Of a stretch of DNA of 21,718 bases, positions 7,963 through 14,815 are shown piece by piece (position 1 is the first letter of the stretch; every line of letters begins with the position of its first letter). The notes under the pieces were generated by a model that had not been told where the DNA came from, made no database searches, and saw only the letters and a list, made by a program, of their open reading frames with translations. The DNA is from a candidate division FCPU426 bacterium (lineage in GTDB: Bacteria > Oederibacteriota > JAAXVQ01 > JAUVAV01), in assembly GCA_030619365.1 (NCBI GenBank), contig JAUXBQ010000008.1:1-21718 (forward strand), given 5' to 3'. The position numbers and the translations under genes were made by a program.

Positions 7963-8457
7963 ATGAAAAAGAAAGTCTATCTCACGTTAGCTGTACTCAT
8001 GACCAGTTTGGCCCTGTTTTCCGCGAGCGCCCTGGCGTTTCCGCCCGGCGGACCGGGCCGCGGGCCGGGCGGAGACCCGGAAATGATGGCCCACGGCGGT
8101 CCCGGGCTGATGCAGGAGCTCAATTTGACGGACGAGCAGATTGAGAAACTGAAGAAAGAAAAATTCGCCAAGCGCAAGAACCTGATCCAGATACGGGCTG
8201 AGAAGGAAACCCTGGAATTGGATTTGGAAAAAGAACTCAGCGCCGACCAGCCCAATACCGGAAAAATCGAAAAAATCGCCGGAAAAATGGGAGACTTGCA
8301 CGGCCAGATGGTCGCCCAGCGGGCCCAGTCCCTGGTGTTTTTGAAAAGCCTTCTGACCGATGAACAGAAAAAGATTCTGGACGCGCATCAGCTGGCGCCC
8401 GGAGGCCACGGCATGAAGATGATGAAACACAGAAGCCGGGGGAAAGGCCGGCATTAA
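7963..8457 (+). CDS. Spy/CpxP/LTXXQ-family periplasmic protein
   Basis: A 164-residue exported protein: signal peptide MKKK...ASALA (residues 1-25), then a Gly/Pro-rich stretch, then a helical domain carrying two LTDEQ motifs at 55-59 and 131-135, the signature of the Spy/CpxP/ZraP family. It ends in a His/Met/Arg-rich tail (GGHGMKMMKHRS) that might bind metal. Relatives are periplasmic chaperones or metal-stress proteins, and some, such as CnrX, sense metal for an ECF sigma pathway. AAAAGGAG at 7946-7953 lies nine bases before this ATG, which therefore beats longer in-frame starts inside the anti-sigma gene. Third gene of the sigma operon and followed by a strong terminator. Chaperone versus sensor role is open. 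Confidence 0.85.
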   Translation: MKKKVYLTLAVLMTSLALFSASALAFPPGGPGRGPGGDPEMMAHGGPGLMQELNLTDEQIEKLKKEKFAKRKNLIQIRAEKETLELDLEKELSADQPNTGKIEKIAGKMGDLHGQMVAQRAQSLVFLKSLLTDEQKKILDAHQLAPGGHGMKMMKHRSRGKGRH

Positions 8458-8472
8458 TTCACCCCGTTGCTT

Positions 8473-8508
8473 AAACCGGGCTCTGGTTCTCCAGAGCCCG
8501 GTTTTTTT
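8473..8508 (+). terminator. Rho-independent terminator of the sigma operon
   Basis: A perfect 14-bp stem (AAACCGGGCTCTGG 8473-8486, and its complement 8491-8504) with a TTCT loop, running into seven T residues (8502-8508). It lies 16 bases after the Spy-like stop codon. Confidence 0.95.
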
Positions 8509-8541
8509 ATGCGCCATGACCATCCCAGGGCGAAATTACCG

Positions 8542-8569
8542 TTGACGCTGTTTCGGCCTGTGTTATATT
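8542..8569 (+). promoter_or_regulatory. Promoter of the DUF4416-fabH unit
   Basis: TTGACG (8542-8547), 16-base spacer, TATATT (8564-8569), preceded by TGT (extended -10). It sits between the upstream terminator and the ATG at 8604. Confidence 0.7.
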
Positions 8570-8603
8570 ATCTCACTACTTTCAAAGGCGAAATCACACA
8601 TCC

Positions 8604-9137
8604 ATGGGTGAAATTCAAACCATTCCCGCAGTGCGACCGCTGGCCGGATTATTGGCCGTGCAGGCGGACCTGCTGCCCCAGGCCCGGGCGCTCCTGGAAG
8701 CGACCTTCGGTCCGGCCGAGTGCGTTTCCCAGGCCATCCCGTTCAGGCATACGTCGTATTACACGGCGGAAATGGGACCGGACTTAATAAGGCAGTTTTT
8801 AGTGTTTACGAAGTTGCGCGCTCCCGAGGAGCTGGCCGACTGGAAATTAAAATGTAATACGTATGAGCGCCAACTGGGACTGAACGCGGAGGGCGGCCGG
8901 AAAGTCAATATTGATCCCGGCTTTCTCGCGCCGGGGAAACTTGTCCTGGCCAGCACCAAGGACCACGAGCACCGGATTTATCTGCAAAAGGGCGTCTATG
9001 CCGAGGTCACGCTGCGGGTGCGCCAACGGCGCTTTCAGGCCTGGGACTGGACCTATCCCGACTACCGGGAGGCCATCCCGTTTTTCGACGAAGCCTACCA
9101 AGCCTACCGGCAATACCTGGCCGGACCATCCGGGTAG
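8604..9137 (+). CDS. DUF4416 family protein
   Basis: I recognise this 177-residue protein as DUF4416, a family sometimes labelled 'GTP-binding protein' in databases without clear support. Characteristic segments are PFRHTSYYTAEMGP, VNIDPGFLAPGKLVLAS, STKDHEHRIYL, KGVYAEVTLRV and the WTYPDYRE block near the end. It has no signal peptide, no membrane segment and no P-loop, and its biochemical role is not established. It is the first gene after a good promoter and lies 43 bases upstream of fabH, so the two are probably cotranscribed. Whether that reflects a link to fatty acid synthesis is unknown. Confidence 0.85.
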   Translation: MGEIQTIPAVRPLAGLLAVQADLLPQARALLEATFGPAECVSQAIPFRHTSYYTAEMGPDLIRQFLVFTKLRAPEELADWKLKCNTYERQLGLNAEGGRKVNIDPGFLAPGKLVLASTKDHEHRIYLQKGVYAEVTLRVRQRRFQAWDWTYPDYREAIPFFDEAYQAYRQYLAGPSG

Positions 9138-9180
9138 CCGGACCGCGCGGGAAACCGCGCACCAGAGAGGAGCGAGAAGT

Positions 9181-10170
9181 ATGAAGGAACGATTGAACGC
9201 AGGTATTGTAGGCACGGGCAGGTATGTTCCCGAGAAAATACTGACCAACCGCGATTTGGAAAAAATGGTGGACACTACCGACGAGTGGATTACCACGCGC
9301 GTGGGGATCAAGGAAAGGCGGATCGCCGCTCCCTACGAGACCACCTCGACCATGGGCGCCCAAGCCGCCCGGGACGCCCTGGCCGACGCGAAACTCGCGC
9401 CGGAGGACGTGGACCTCATTATCACCGCCACCATTACGCCGGACGTTCCCTGGCCCGCGACCGCCAGTTTCATTCAGCGCCAACTGGGCGCCACGCGCGC
9501 CGCTTGCTTTGACATTGAGGCGGCCTGCACGGGATTCATTTACGGACTCTCCGTGGCCCAGGCCTATATCGCCTCGGGCATGTATCGCACCGTACTGGTG
9601 GTAGCGGCGGAAACCCTAAGCCGGATTACGGACTGGGAAGACCGCAACACTGCGGTCCTGTTCGGAGACGCGGCCGGCGCGGCCGTACTGCAGCCGGTCT
9701 CTGAGCCCCGGGGCATTCTCTCGGTGTATTTGGGGGCGGATGGGAGCAAAGGGGACTTGCTGGAATTGCCCGGCGGTGGGTCCCGGAAACCGGCCACGCA
9801 CGAAACCGTGGACCAGCGCCAGCATTACATCAGAATGAAGGGGAACGAGGTGTTTAAATTTGCCGGGCGCGCCATGGCCCAGGCCAATAAGCGGGCCCTG
9901 GAAAAAGCCGGGATGAAGATAGACCAGGTTGACCTGTTGATCCCCCATCAGGCTAATATGCGGATCATCCAGGCCGCGGCGCGGCTGTCCTCGCTGTCCA
10001 TGGATAAGGTCTATTTAAACATTGAAAAATACGGCAACACCTCGGCGGCCACCACGGCCGTGGCCCTGGCCGAGGCTCGCCTGGAAGGCCGGGTGGGACC
10101 GGGATCGGTTTGCCTGCTGGTGGCATTCGGCGGCGGATTTACCTGGGGTGCCTGCCTGCTGCGCTTATAA
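9181..10170 (+). CDS. fabH: Beta-ketoacyl-ACP synthase III FabH
   Basis: FabH starts fatty acid synthesis by condensing acetyl-CoA (or another acyl-CoA) with malonyl-ACP. The catalytic triad is present: Cys116 in DIEAACTGF, His256 in IPHQANMRI and Asn286 in KYGNTSAAT. The N-terminus (GIVGTGRYVPE, TNRDLEKMVDTTDEWI) and C-terminal FGGGFTWGA block are also canonical. The length of 329 residues is normal. The start ATG has GAGAGGAG (9165-9172) eight bases upstream, and upstream in-frame starts lie inside the DUF4416 gene. No other fab gene is adjacent, so this is a stand-alone copy in this window. Whether it prefers straight or branched primers cannot be read here. Confidence 0.97.
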   Translation: MKERLNAGIVGTGRYVPEKILTNRDLEKMVDTTDEWITTRVGIKERRIAAPYETTSTMGAQAARDALADAKLAPEDVDLIITATITPDVPWPATASFIQRQLGATRAACFDIEAACTGFIYGLSVAQAYIASGMYRTVLVVAAETLSRITDWEDRNTAVLFGDAAGAAVLQPVSEPRGILSVYLGADGSKGDLLELPGGGSRKPATHETVDQRQHYIRMKGNEVFKFAGRAMAQANKRALEKAGMKIDQVDLLIPHQANMRIIQAAARLSSLSMDKVYLNIEKYGNTSAATTAVALAEARLEGRVGPGSVCLLVAFGGGFTWGACLLRL

Positions 10171-10205
10171 AAAAGACCAGCCGGACGTCTACCGGGGAAA
10201 TGCGT

Positions 10206-10234
10206 TTGAATAAAGGGCTTTTTGGTGCTACACT
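10206..10234 (+). promoter_or_regulatory. Promoter of the first PilZ gene
   Basis: TTGAAT (10206-10211), 17-base spacer, TACACT (10229-10234), preceded by TGC (extended -10). It lies 33 bases upstream of the PilZ start codon. Confidence 0.65.
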
Positions 10235-10266
10235 AAAAGTAGGCAAAACAGGAGGCCCGGAACCGG

Positions 10267-10614
10267 ATGAGCGTTCTTAATTTTCGTAAATACGCGCGGG
10301 TGGAAGTGGATATCCCAGTCCAGGTCGCAATACCGGGGTCCCAGGAACCGCGTTCGGCCCATCTCAACAATATCAGCGAAGAAGGCGCCTCCCTGATCAG
10401 CAAGAACCCCCTTCCCATCGCGATCACCATGGAGCTTGACATCCAGCTTCCCAAGATTAAATTACCGGCCCACGTGTGCGCGGATATCCTATGGTCCCGG
10501 GCCGTGGACGAGGACGGTAACGCCGTGTACGTCCACGGTTTGCTTTTCAACCGAATTGGCTGCGAAGACCGCGAGCGATTGCACGAATTTATTTCCAATT
10601 CCATGAGCTATTAA
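10267..10614 (+). CDS. Single-domain PilZ protein (putative c-di-GMP receptor)
   Basis: A 115-residue protein that is one PilZ domain. The N-terminal RxxxR switch is RKYAR (residues 7-11). The second c-di-GMP contact, usually (D/N)xSxxG, is NISEEG in LNNISEEGASL. The remaining strands (MELDIQLP, VCADILWSR, HGLLFNRI) and the closing helix (RERLHEFI) fit the fold. With both motifs intact, c-di-GMP binding is likely. AGGAGG at 10250-10255 lies 11 bases before the ATG, slightly long. It has its own promoter and no partner domain, so its output target is unknown. A related but interrupted PilZ gene lies at 12180-12521. Confidence 0.85.
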   Translation: MSVLNFRKYARVEVDIPVQVAIPGSQEPRSAHLNNISEEGASLISKNPLPIAITMELDIQLPKIKLPAHVCADILWSRAVDEDGNAVYVHGLLFNRIGCEDRERLHEFISNSMSY

Positions 10615-10642
10615 TCGCCGAGGCTCCCTTGGAAAAAGTGCC

Positions 10643-10671
10643 TTGCTGTCCCCAATTTGAACTGATAAAAT
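10643..10671 (+). promoter_or_regulatory. Promoter of the exported zinc-finger-like gene
   Basis: TTGCTG (10643-10648), 17-base spacer, TAAAAT (10666-10671), preceded by TGA (extended -10). It lies about 50 bases upstream of ATG 10723. Confidence 0.7.
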
Positions 10672-10722
10672 GAGCTTTGCGGGATGAATCCCTGAGCACG
10701 ATTCTATGAAAGAAGTGATGGA

Positions 10723-11346
10723 ATGAACGCAAGCGGACGGCACAAGTGGGGGCGCTGGTTGCTGCTCTTGGGAATCGGTCTGGCGCTGGGCCTGACCGGC
10801 ACCTGGGCGCAGGCCAAGGTTTACGCCGATAAATCCAGCAACCTTTTTCACGCGGAAACGTGCCCCGAAAAAGAGCGCATCAGGCCCGGGAATCTGCGTG
10901 TATTTGACTCCGAACCCGAGGCCGAGTCCCGGGGCTTTTATCCGTGCAAAATCTGCATTCCGCCGACCGGGCCGCCGTCCCTAGTGACCAAGCAGGAGAA
11001 AAAGCTCTCCCTGCCCGTGAACCGCAATCAGCGCTACATCGGGGACCGCGAAAAAAAGATCTTTCATTACGAGTGGTGTTCGCTGGTGAGGGAGATACCT
11101 TCCAAGCAGCGAAAGGTTTTTACCTCGGCCAAGACCGCCCATCGTAAAGGATTTGAGCCGTGTTCGGAATGCAATCCGCCGGTATTATTCAAGCGCGATA
11201 TCGTTGACACGGGGACCGGCGCCAGCCCGACACCGGTGTTGTCGCCGGAACCAGCCAAGCCTGCCGCCCTGCCGGTGGCCGGGGCCGAGGAAGCGCAGCC
11301 CGAGGCGGAAAGCGAAGAGGCCTTGCCCGAAGCGGAGATCGAATAG
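10723..11346 (+). CDS. Exported protein with two Ada-type metal-binding repeats and an acidic tail
   Basis: Residues 1-31 form a signal peptide (hydrophobic LLLLGIGLALGLTG, cleavage likely after AQA). Two tandem repeats follow with identical spacing. Repeat 1 has H43, C47, C75, C78 and repeat 2 has H115, C119, C147, C150: each is FHxxxC, 27 residues, CxxC, then a proline. This resembles the Ada metal-binding fold (Y-h-G-x-x-x-S-K-x-h-F-H...C...P-C-x-x-C), found in secreted nucleases and small bacterial proteins of unknown role. The last ~50 residues are Pro/Ala/Glu-rich with PEAE-like repeats, likely disordered. No enzymatic domain is present. The ribosome-binding site is weak (AGAAG near 10711), so the start is only fairly certain. 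Function unknown; metal binding or surface contact is inferred. Confidence 0.75.
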   Translation: MNASGRHKWGRWLLLLGIGLALGLTGTWAQAKVYADKSSNLFHAETCPEKERIRPGNLRVFDSEPEAESRGFYPCKICIPPTGPPSLVTKQEKKLSLPVNRNQRYIGDREKKIFHYEWCSLVREIPSKQRKVFTSAKTAHRKGFEPCSECNPPVLFKRDIVDTGTGASPTPVLSPEPAKPAALPVAGAEEAQPEAESEEALPEAEIE

Positions 11347-11396
11347 TACAGGCAGGGTCACGTGATAAGTAGGGACATTAGACACGAGGTGAATGC

Positions 11397-11660
11397 ATGG
11401 AAACGCAAATTCCCTATTTCGGAACAGTGGAAGCAGCCGCCCGCTTTTGGATTTTCATCTTCGGGTTCTGGGCGGTGTGTGCGGTGGTGAATGTGGCGAT
11501 TGCGGATATCAAGGAGCGGAACCATTTTATCTGGGGAATCATCGGCTTGGTTTTTGGCCCCCTGGGCGTGATTGCCATGCTGTTCCGGGCGTCCAAGAAA
11601 AAGGAGGAAGCCCGGCGAGCGCCCCGACCTGAGGGGAATATCGAACGGGACTCCCGGTAG
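11397..11660 (+). CDS. Small two-helix membrane protein, function unknown
   Basis: An 87-residue protein with two membrane helices (residues ~16-37 and ~44-63) separated by a short polar turn (IKERNHF), then a basic tail rich in Lys, Arg and Glu. GAGGTG (11386-11391) stands five bases before the ATG, which selects this frame over a competing out-of-frame ATG at 11393. I do not recognise a family; the layout resembles the many small inner-membrane proteins annotated only as hypothetical. It starts 50 bases after the preceding gene and could share its transcript. Confidence 0.65.
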   Translation: METQIPYFGTVEAAARFWIFIFGFWAVCAVVNVAIADIKERNHFIWGIIGLVFGPLGVIAMLFRASKKKEEARRAPRPEGNIERDSR

Positions 11661-11761
11661 TCGCGCAAAGTACAGAAGGCGGGGAACACTCCGGCCCGGC
11701 CTCCGGTTTAATTTCGGGTAGTCACGCCGGTTTCACCAACACCACTCCGGGGGGAGAAGGC

Positions 11762-12169
11762 ATGAAAGTCATGATCGTGGACGAGGATCAAGAATTATCC
11801 GACCTGCTGAAAAAAACGCTCTGGATGAGTTACTACGCCAAGGCCAAGGCCTGGGCCAGGGAGGATGCAGGCACGCCGGTGGAAGGCCTGGAAATCGAGC
11901 AGTTTTGGAACCAAGCCGATGCGCTGCGACACCTGGCAGCCGCCAGCGAAGCGGTCAAGGTGATTTTTACCACGTGTCCGGCATGCAATGATGGTGGGGG
12001 CGCGGACTTCATTCGCGCCTGCCGGAACCAGTACCGGGATAAATACCAATCGCTCATTTTGATTGCTGAACGCGGAGACCAGCAGTATATTGACCAGGGA
12101 TTTCAGGCCGGCGCCGAAGGGTGCCTGCTGAAGCCCTTCAGCCCCGAGGACTTGGTGCAACACTTATAG
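11762..12169 (+). CDS. Degenerate response-regulator receiver domain (pseudo-receiver)
   Basis: A 135-residue stand-alone receiver-like protein. The start MKVMIVDEDQELSDLL carries the acidic triad D7, E8, D9, and the C-terminal GAEGCLLKPFSPEDL keeps the conserved Lys124. Where the phosphorylated Asp should be, strand beta-3 reads VKVIFTTCP with Thr70, and the Thr/Ser switch on beta-4 reads LILIAE with Ala. Residues 25-50 are also longer than usual. It therefore probably does not accept phosphate from a histidine kinase and may act constitutively or through ligand or protein contacts. The start has GGAG at 11753-11756, five bases upstream. It stops 10 bases before the interrupted PilZ gene, so the two were probably a functional pair. 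Confidence 0.75.
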   Translation: MKVMIVDEDQELSDLLKKTLWMSYYAKAKAWAREDAGTPVEGLEIEQFWNQADALRHLAAASEAVKVIFTTCPACNDGGGADFIRACRNQYRDKYQSLILIAERGDQQYIDQGFQAGAEGCLLKPFSPEDLVQHL

Positions 12170-12179
12170 GGAGAAGAGG

Positions 12180-12521
12180 ATGCAGGATCGCAGACGTATT
12201 CCTCGAGTGCCGGTTTTCTTTATAGAGGAAAACTTAAATTTGCCCTCGAACGAGGGCGGCAGCGAGTGCTAGGGGGTGGTGAAAAACATCACGCCGGACG
12301 GCATGCTGCTGGAAACCAACGTGAAATTGGTCCAGAACGATTTGCTGCAGCTCAGCTTTACTTTGCCCAACACCCATAAATCAGTGAACGCGGAAAGCAA
12401 GGTCCGGTGGGTGGAGACTAAAAAAGCCTGGTCCATCGCGGGCTTGGAGTTTATAGACCAGTCCGCCGAGCAGCGGGACGTGATTATGGAATACCGCTTG
12501 ACCTTGGGGATTTCTATCTGA
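12180..12521 (+). pseudogene. PilZ-domain gene interrupted by an in-frame TAG
   Basis: Reading from ATG 12180 gives MQDRRRIPRVPVFFIEENLN and 30 residues in all, then TAG at 12270-12272. The same frame continues without further stops to TGA at 12519-12521. Both halves belong to one PilZ domain: the RxxxR switch (RRIPR) is before the stop, and the NITPDG motif plus strands LSFTLP, AESKVRW and AGLEFID come after it. Full length would be 113 codons, like the PilZ protein at 10267-10614. No frameshift is needed, only one base change. Possible explanations are a nonsense mutation, a sequence error, reinitiation at GTG 12276 or 12279, or readthrough. Several other genes here end in TAG, so the codon is a normal stop in this organism. 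Confidence 0.75.
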
Positions 12522-12544
12522 TTTTCCGGGGCCAGCCCTGCCGA

Positions 12545-12898
12545 TTAAACTTTCTCGCCAAATTTAGCCAGGGCCTTTTCCTTGGTCGGGCTTACGTCGA
12601 AAACATCGGTAAACCCGAAGACCTTCAGGACTTCGCTGACCCGGTCCGAACAACCGCCGACTTTAATGTCCCCCTCCCGGGAGCGCACTTTGCGAATCCG
12701 GCCGATAATCGCGCCCAAACCTGCGGAAGTGATAAATTCCAGGTTCGATAAGTCCAGCACGATCCGGTCGACCTCGGTATTGATCAATTCATCCAGGAGC
12801 GCCTCAAATTTAGGTACTTCGCGCATGTCCATGAAGCCGATGACCGTAACCACCCGGACCTGCCCGACCTGTGCCTGCTCGAATTTTAAATGGTTCAT
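12545..12898 (-). CDS. STAS-domain protein (anti-sigma factor antagonist-like)
   Basis: A 117-residue single STAS domain of the SpoIIAA/RsbV type. The core reads VDRIVLDLSNLEFITSAGLGAIIG; Ser58 corresponds to the serine that partner-switching kinases phosphorylate in relatives (usual motif DSSGLG). The residue before it is Thr instead of Asp. The closing part (KVGGCSDRVSEVLKVFGFTDVF) is typical. ATG 12898 is chosen over GTG 12904 because GAGGTG (12904-12909) lies five bases from the ATG and covers the GTG. No kinase or phosphatase of a partner-switching system is adjacent, so partners must be elsewhere. It has its own promoter and is convergent with the interrupted PilZ gene. Confidence 0.88.
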   Translation of the reverse strand: MNHLKFEQAQVGQVRVVTVIGFMDMREVPKFEALLDELINTEVDRIVLDLSNLEFITSAGLGAIIGRIRKVRSREGDIKVGGCSDRVSEVLKVFGFTDVFDVSPTKEKALAKFGEKV

Positions 12899-12903
12899 GT
12901 ACA

Positions 12904-12909
12904 CACCTC
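12904..12909 (-). promoter_or_regulatory. Ribosome-binding site that fixes the STAS gene start
   Basis: GAGGTG on the minus strand, five bases before ATG 12898. It overlaps the alternative GTG start at 12904, which is therefore rejected. Confidence 0.75.
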
Positions 12910-13004
12910 GCGGTTAATCGGACGAAAACAGCCGGGGAGGCTAGTGCAGGTCGCGTTCTTTGACCTCGAAAACGTGCCGGTCACCAGCCGCGACTCGTTC
13001 GACT

Positions 13005-13033
13005 ATTGTATTACGTTATAAATGTTTTAGCAA
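13005..13033 (-). promoter_or_regulatory. Promoter of the STAS gene
   Basis: On the minus strand: TTGCTA (13028-13033), 17-base spacer, TACAAT (13005-13010). This implies a leader of about 100 bases before ATG 12898. Unlike most promoters in the window it lacks a TGn extension. Confidence 0.7.
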
Positions 13034-13042
13034 GCTTGACGA

Positions 13043-13080
13043 GATTCCCGGGTAGATCAGATTTCGATCAGACGGGAATC
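13043..13080. repeat. Imperfect inverted repeat upstream of the STAS promoter
   Basis: GATTCCCG (13043-13050) and its complement CGGGAATC (13073-13080) flank an inner GATC-7-GATC pair, making a 38-base dyad that ends ten bases upstream of the STAS -35 box. It may be an operator, or a leftover hairpin between two transcription units. There is no T tract to make it a terminator. Confidence 0.45.
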
Positions 13081-13093
13081 CGGACTGCCGGGC

Positions 13094-13135
13094 AACGAAA
13101 AAGGCAGGAGGGTCCTCCCTCCTGCCTTTTTCGTT
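13094..13135 (-). terminator. Strong terminator of the outer-membrane protein gene
   Basis: A perfect 19-bp stem (13094-13112 with 13117-13135) and a four-base loop. The stem has a GC-rich core (GGCAGGAGGG) flanked by A5 on one side and T5 on the other, so it can terminate in both directions. On the minus strand it lies 15 bases after the stop of the beta-barrel gene. No plus-strand gene needs it. Confidence 0.95.
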
Positions 13136-13149
13136 TGCTGCGGCTGGAC

Positions 13150-14802
13150 TTAAATAGGAAGCTTGGCTCCCAGCAGAATGTCCATGGCCGTGTCCGAGGG
13201 TTCGGGATCAGAGGCCGGACTCGTGGTGTTGGTGTTCAGACCGACCAACAAGTTAAAAACCATGCCCTCGGGCAGGCTGACGCCCAGGCCGAACGTGATG
13301 CGGCTGGTGCTGGCCGTCACGTCCTCGTAAATGGGCAAGAGGGTAACGGGGTCAATACCCGTGTACACATCCTTGTTCGTATTACCCAAGCTGGCAAATC
13401 CCGCGCGGATGGCCAGCATGGGAATGACCCAATACTCGGCGCCGATGCGGATATTGCTAATGCCGGTTTCCAGGGTGGAAACAGTACCCGCGGTTCCGTC
13501 TATGGCATAAGGCGTAGAATCGGTTGAGGTTCCGCCGGTTTCGAGCTGCACACCCACCTGAAGCTGTTTGCCCATGGCCTGCAGGCCGCAACCAATACCG
13601 ATCAGGCTGCTGCTGACTTCCAAGGTGCCGGATTTGTATGAGTCGCTAACCGCCGGGGTGGTGGGATCCAGATCAAACATATCCATGGTTCCGCTGCCCC
13701 AGGTGGTTAAGGACGCGCCTGGCAGAAGAGCCATATCCTCGCCGATCGGGATATTCGCCTTGACGATGGGCGTGATTCCCAACTCGGAAACACTGGCGAC
13801 TTTGTAATCAGTGGCCAGGGTGCCCAAGAAGTTGGTTGACTCGTCTTTTTCGTTGATGTCATTCATGCCGTAATCAAACAACAGGCCGGCTTCAAGCATG
13901 CTGCCCACGTTGAAAATGGCCTCGGCTGAGATAAAAAACGGCGCCTGGGAATAGGTGGTGCTGTTGGTGGCCGCGGCACCGCCCACGGTCCCTTCGGTCT
14001 CAAAAGTCACACTGTAGTCGCCCAAGTCCTGGGGATTAACCGAGCCCCCGGTGGCAGCATCCGCCAGGCCGGAAACATTGGGCCGGTCATCATCAGAATG
14101 CACGCCTACGCCCAAGGTCAGTTTGTTCTCGTCGCCGCCCAGGCCCGGTATCTCGTAACCAAGACCCACACCCCAGGACAGCACCGAAGCGGACATCTCG
14201 ACTTTGCTGGTCGTGCCGCCAAATCCGGCGTAAACATTGTACGCGCCGGTTAAATCATCCGGCTTGCCGCCCGCGCCAATGTAACTGGCGCCACCGCCGA
14301 TGGCAAAGCCGCCGTCAAACAGATAGCTGATAGAAGCGCCGCCGCCCAGGCCGGAGAAACCCAGTCCCTCTTCGACCACGCTTCCCACGATGGGGGTGAT
14401 GGTGGTTTTTCCGCTCATCATCAAGCCTTCGATGCCGGCGCGAATGACCAGGCTGTCATCGAGCCAGTATGTCATCCCGCGGTACTCTGCGCCAGGTCTT
14501 TCGAGTTCCATGCCCGTGGTGGTGTCTTCCCGGGTAAATGTGGTGTATTCGGTTTTTTCGTTGGTGCTGCGGTAGGTCAAACCGAGATCAGACCGGTTCT
14601 CCTTTTTGTTCAGAGCCACACCGGCGTGGTTCTGGTGGTTGAAGATGGTCAAGGCCGTGGTCTCGTCCTCAATGGCCAGCGTGGCGCCGCCCATGGTGCC
14701 CACCCGGTAACTCATATTGTCCGGCCAGCGCAGGGCCAGCGCCGGGCTGGACAGGGCCAAGCTAAAGCAGACTGCCAAGCTTAAGAGAATAAGTTTTTTC
14801 AA
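13150..14802 (-). CDS. Predicted outer-membrane beta-barrel protein
   Basis: A 550-residue protein starting at TTG 14802, with AGGAGG (14810-14815) seven bases upstream. Residues 1-23 form a signal peptide (KKLILLSLAVCFSLALSSPALA) with a clean AxA cleavage site. The rest is rich in Gly, Ser, Thr and alternating hydrophobic strands, such as ASISYLFDGGFAIGGGASYIGAG, SWGVGLGYEIPG and ITFGLGVSLPEGMVFNLLVGL, typical of a many-stranded barrel. The C-terminus ends GAKLPI and lacks the usual terminal aromatic. It loosely recalls FadL/OmpP1 or PorV-type proteins, but I cannot assign a family; only the outer-membrane location is well supported. It is a monocistronic unit with its own promoter and strong terminator, which suggests high expression. 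Confidence 0.75.
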   Translation of the reverse strand: MKKLILLSLAVCFSLALSSPALALRWPDNMSYRVGTMGGATLAIEDETTALTIFNHQNHAGVALNKKENRSDLGLTYRSTNEKTEYTTFTREDTTTGMELERPGAEYRGMTYWLDDSLVIRAGIEGLMMSGKTTITPIVGSVVEEGLGFSGLGGGASISYLFDGGFAIGGGASYIGAGGKPDDLTGAYNVYAGFGGTTSKVEMSASVLSWGVGLGYEIPGLGGDENKLTLGVGVHSDDDRPNVSGLADAATGGSVNPQDLGDYSVTFETEGTVGGAAATNSTTYSQAPFFISAEAIFNVGSMLEAGLLFDYGMNDINEKDESTNFLGTLATDYKVASVSELGITPIVKANIPIGEDMALLPGASLTTWGSGTMDMFDLDPTTPAVSDSYKSGTLEVSSSLIGIGCGLQAMGKQLQVGVQLETGGTSTDSTPYAIDGTAGTVSTLETGISNIRIGAEYWVIPMLAIRAGFASLGNTNKDVYTGIDPVTLLPIYEDVTASTSRITFGLGVSLPEGMVFNLLVGLNTNTTSPASDPEPSDTAMDILLGAKLPI

Positions 14803-14809
14803 GGTCGTT

Positions 14810-14815
14810 CCTCCT
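14810..14815 (-). promoter_or_regulatory. Ribosome-binding site that fixes a TTG start
   Basis: A perfect AGGAGG seven bases before TTG 14802 on the minus strand. An in-frame ATG at 14892 would add 30 polar residues before the signal peptide, and its GGAGGG nearly abuts the codon, so it is rejected. Confidence 0.8.

Noticed and set aside
12270..12272. TAG as a recoded sense codon (pyrrolysine or general UAG reassignment)
   Set aside because: At least five other genes in the window end in TAG (1215, 9135, 11344, 11658, 12167), followed by sensible gene boundaries, and no pyrrolysine genes are present. UGA-type selenocysteine signals do not apply to TAG.
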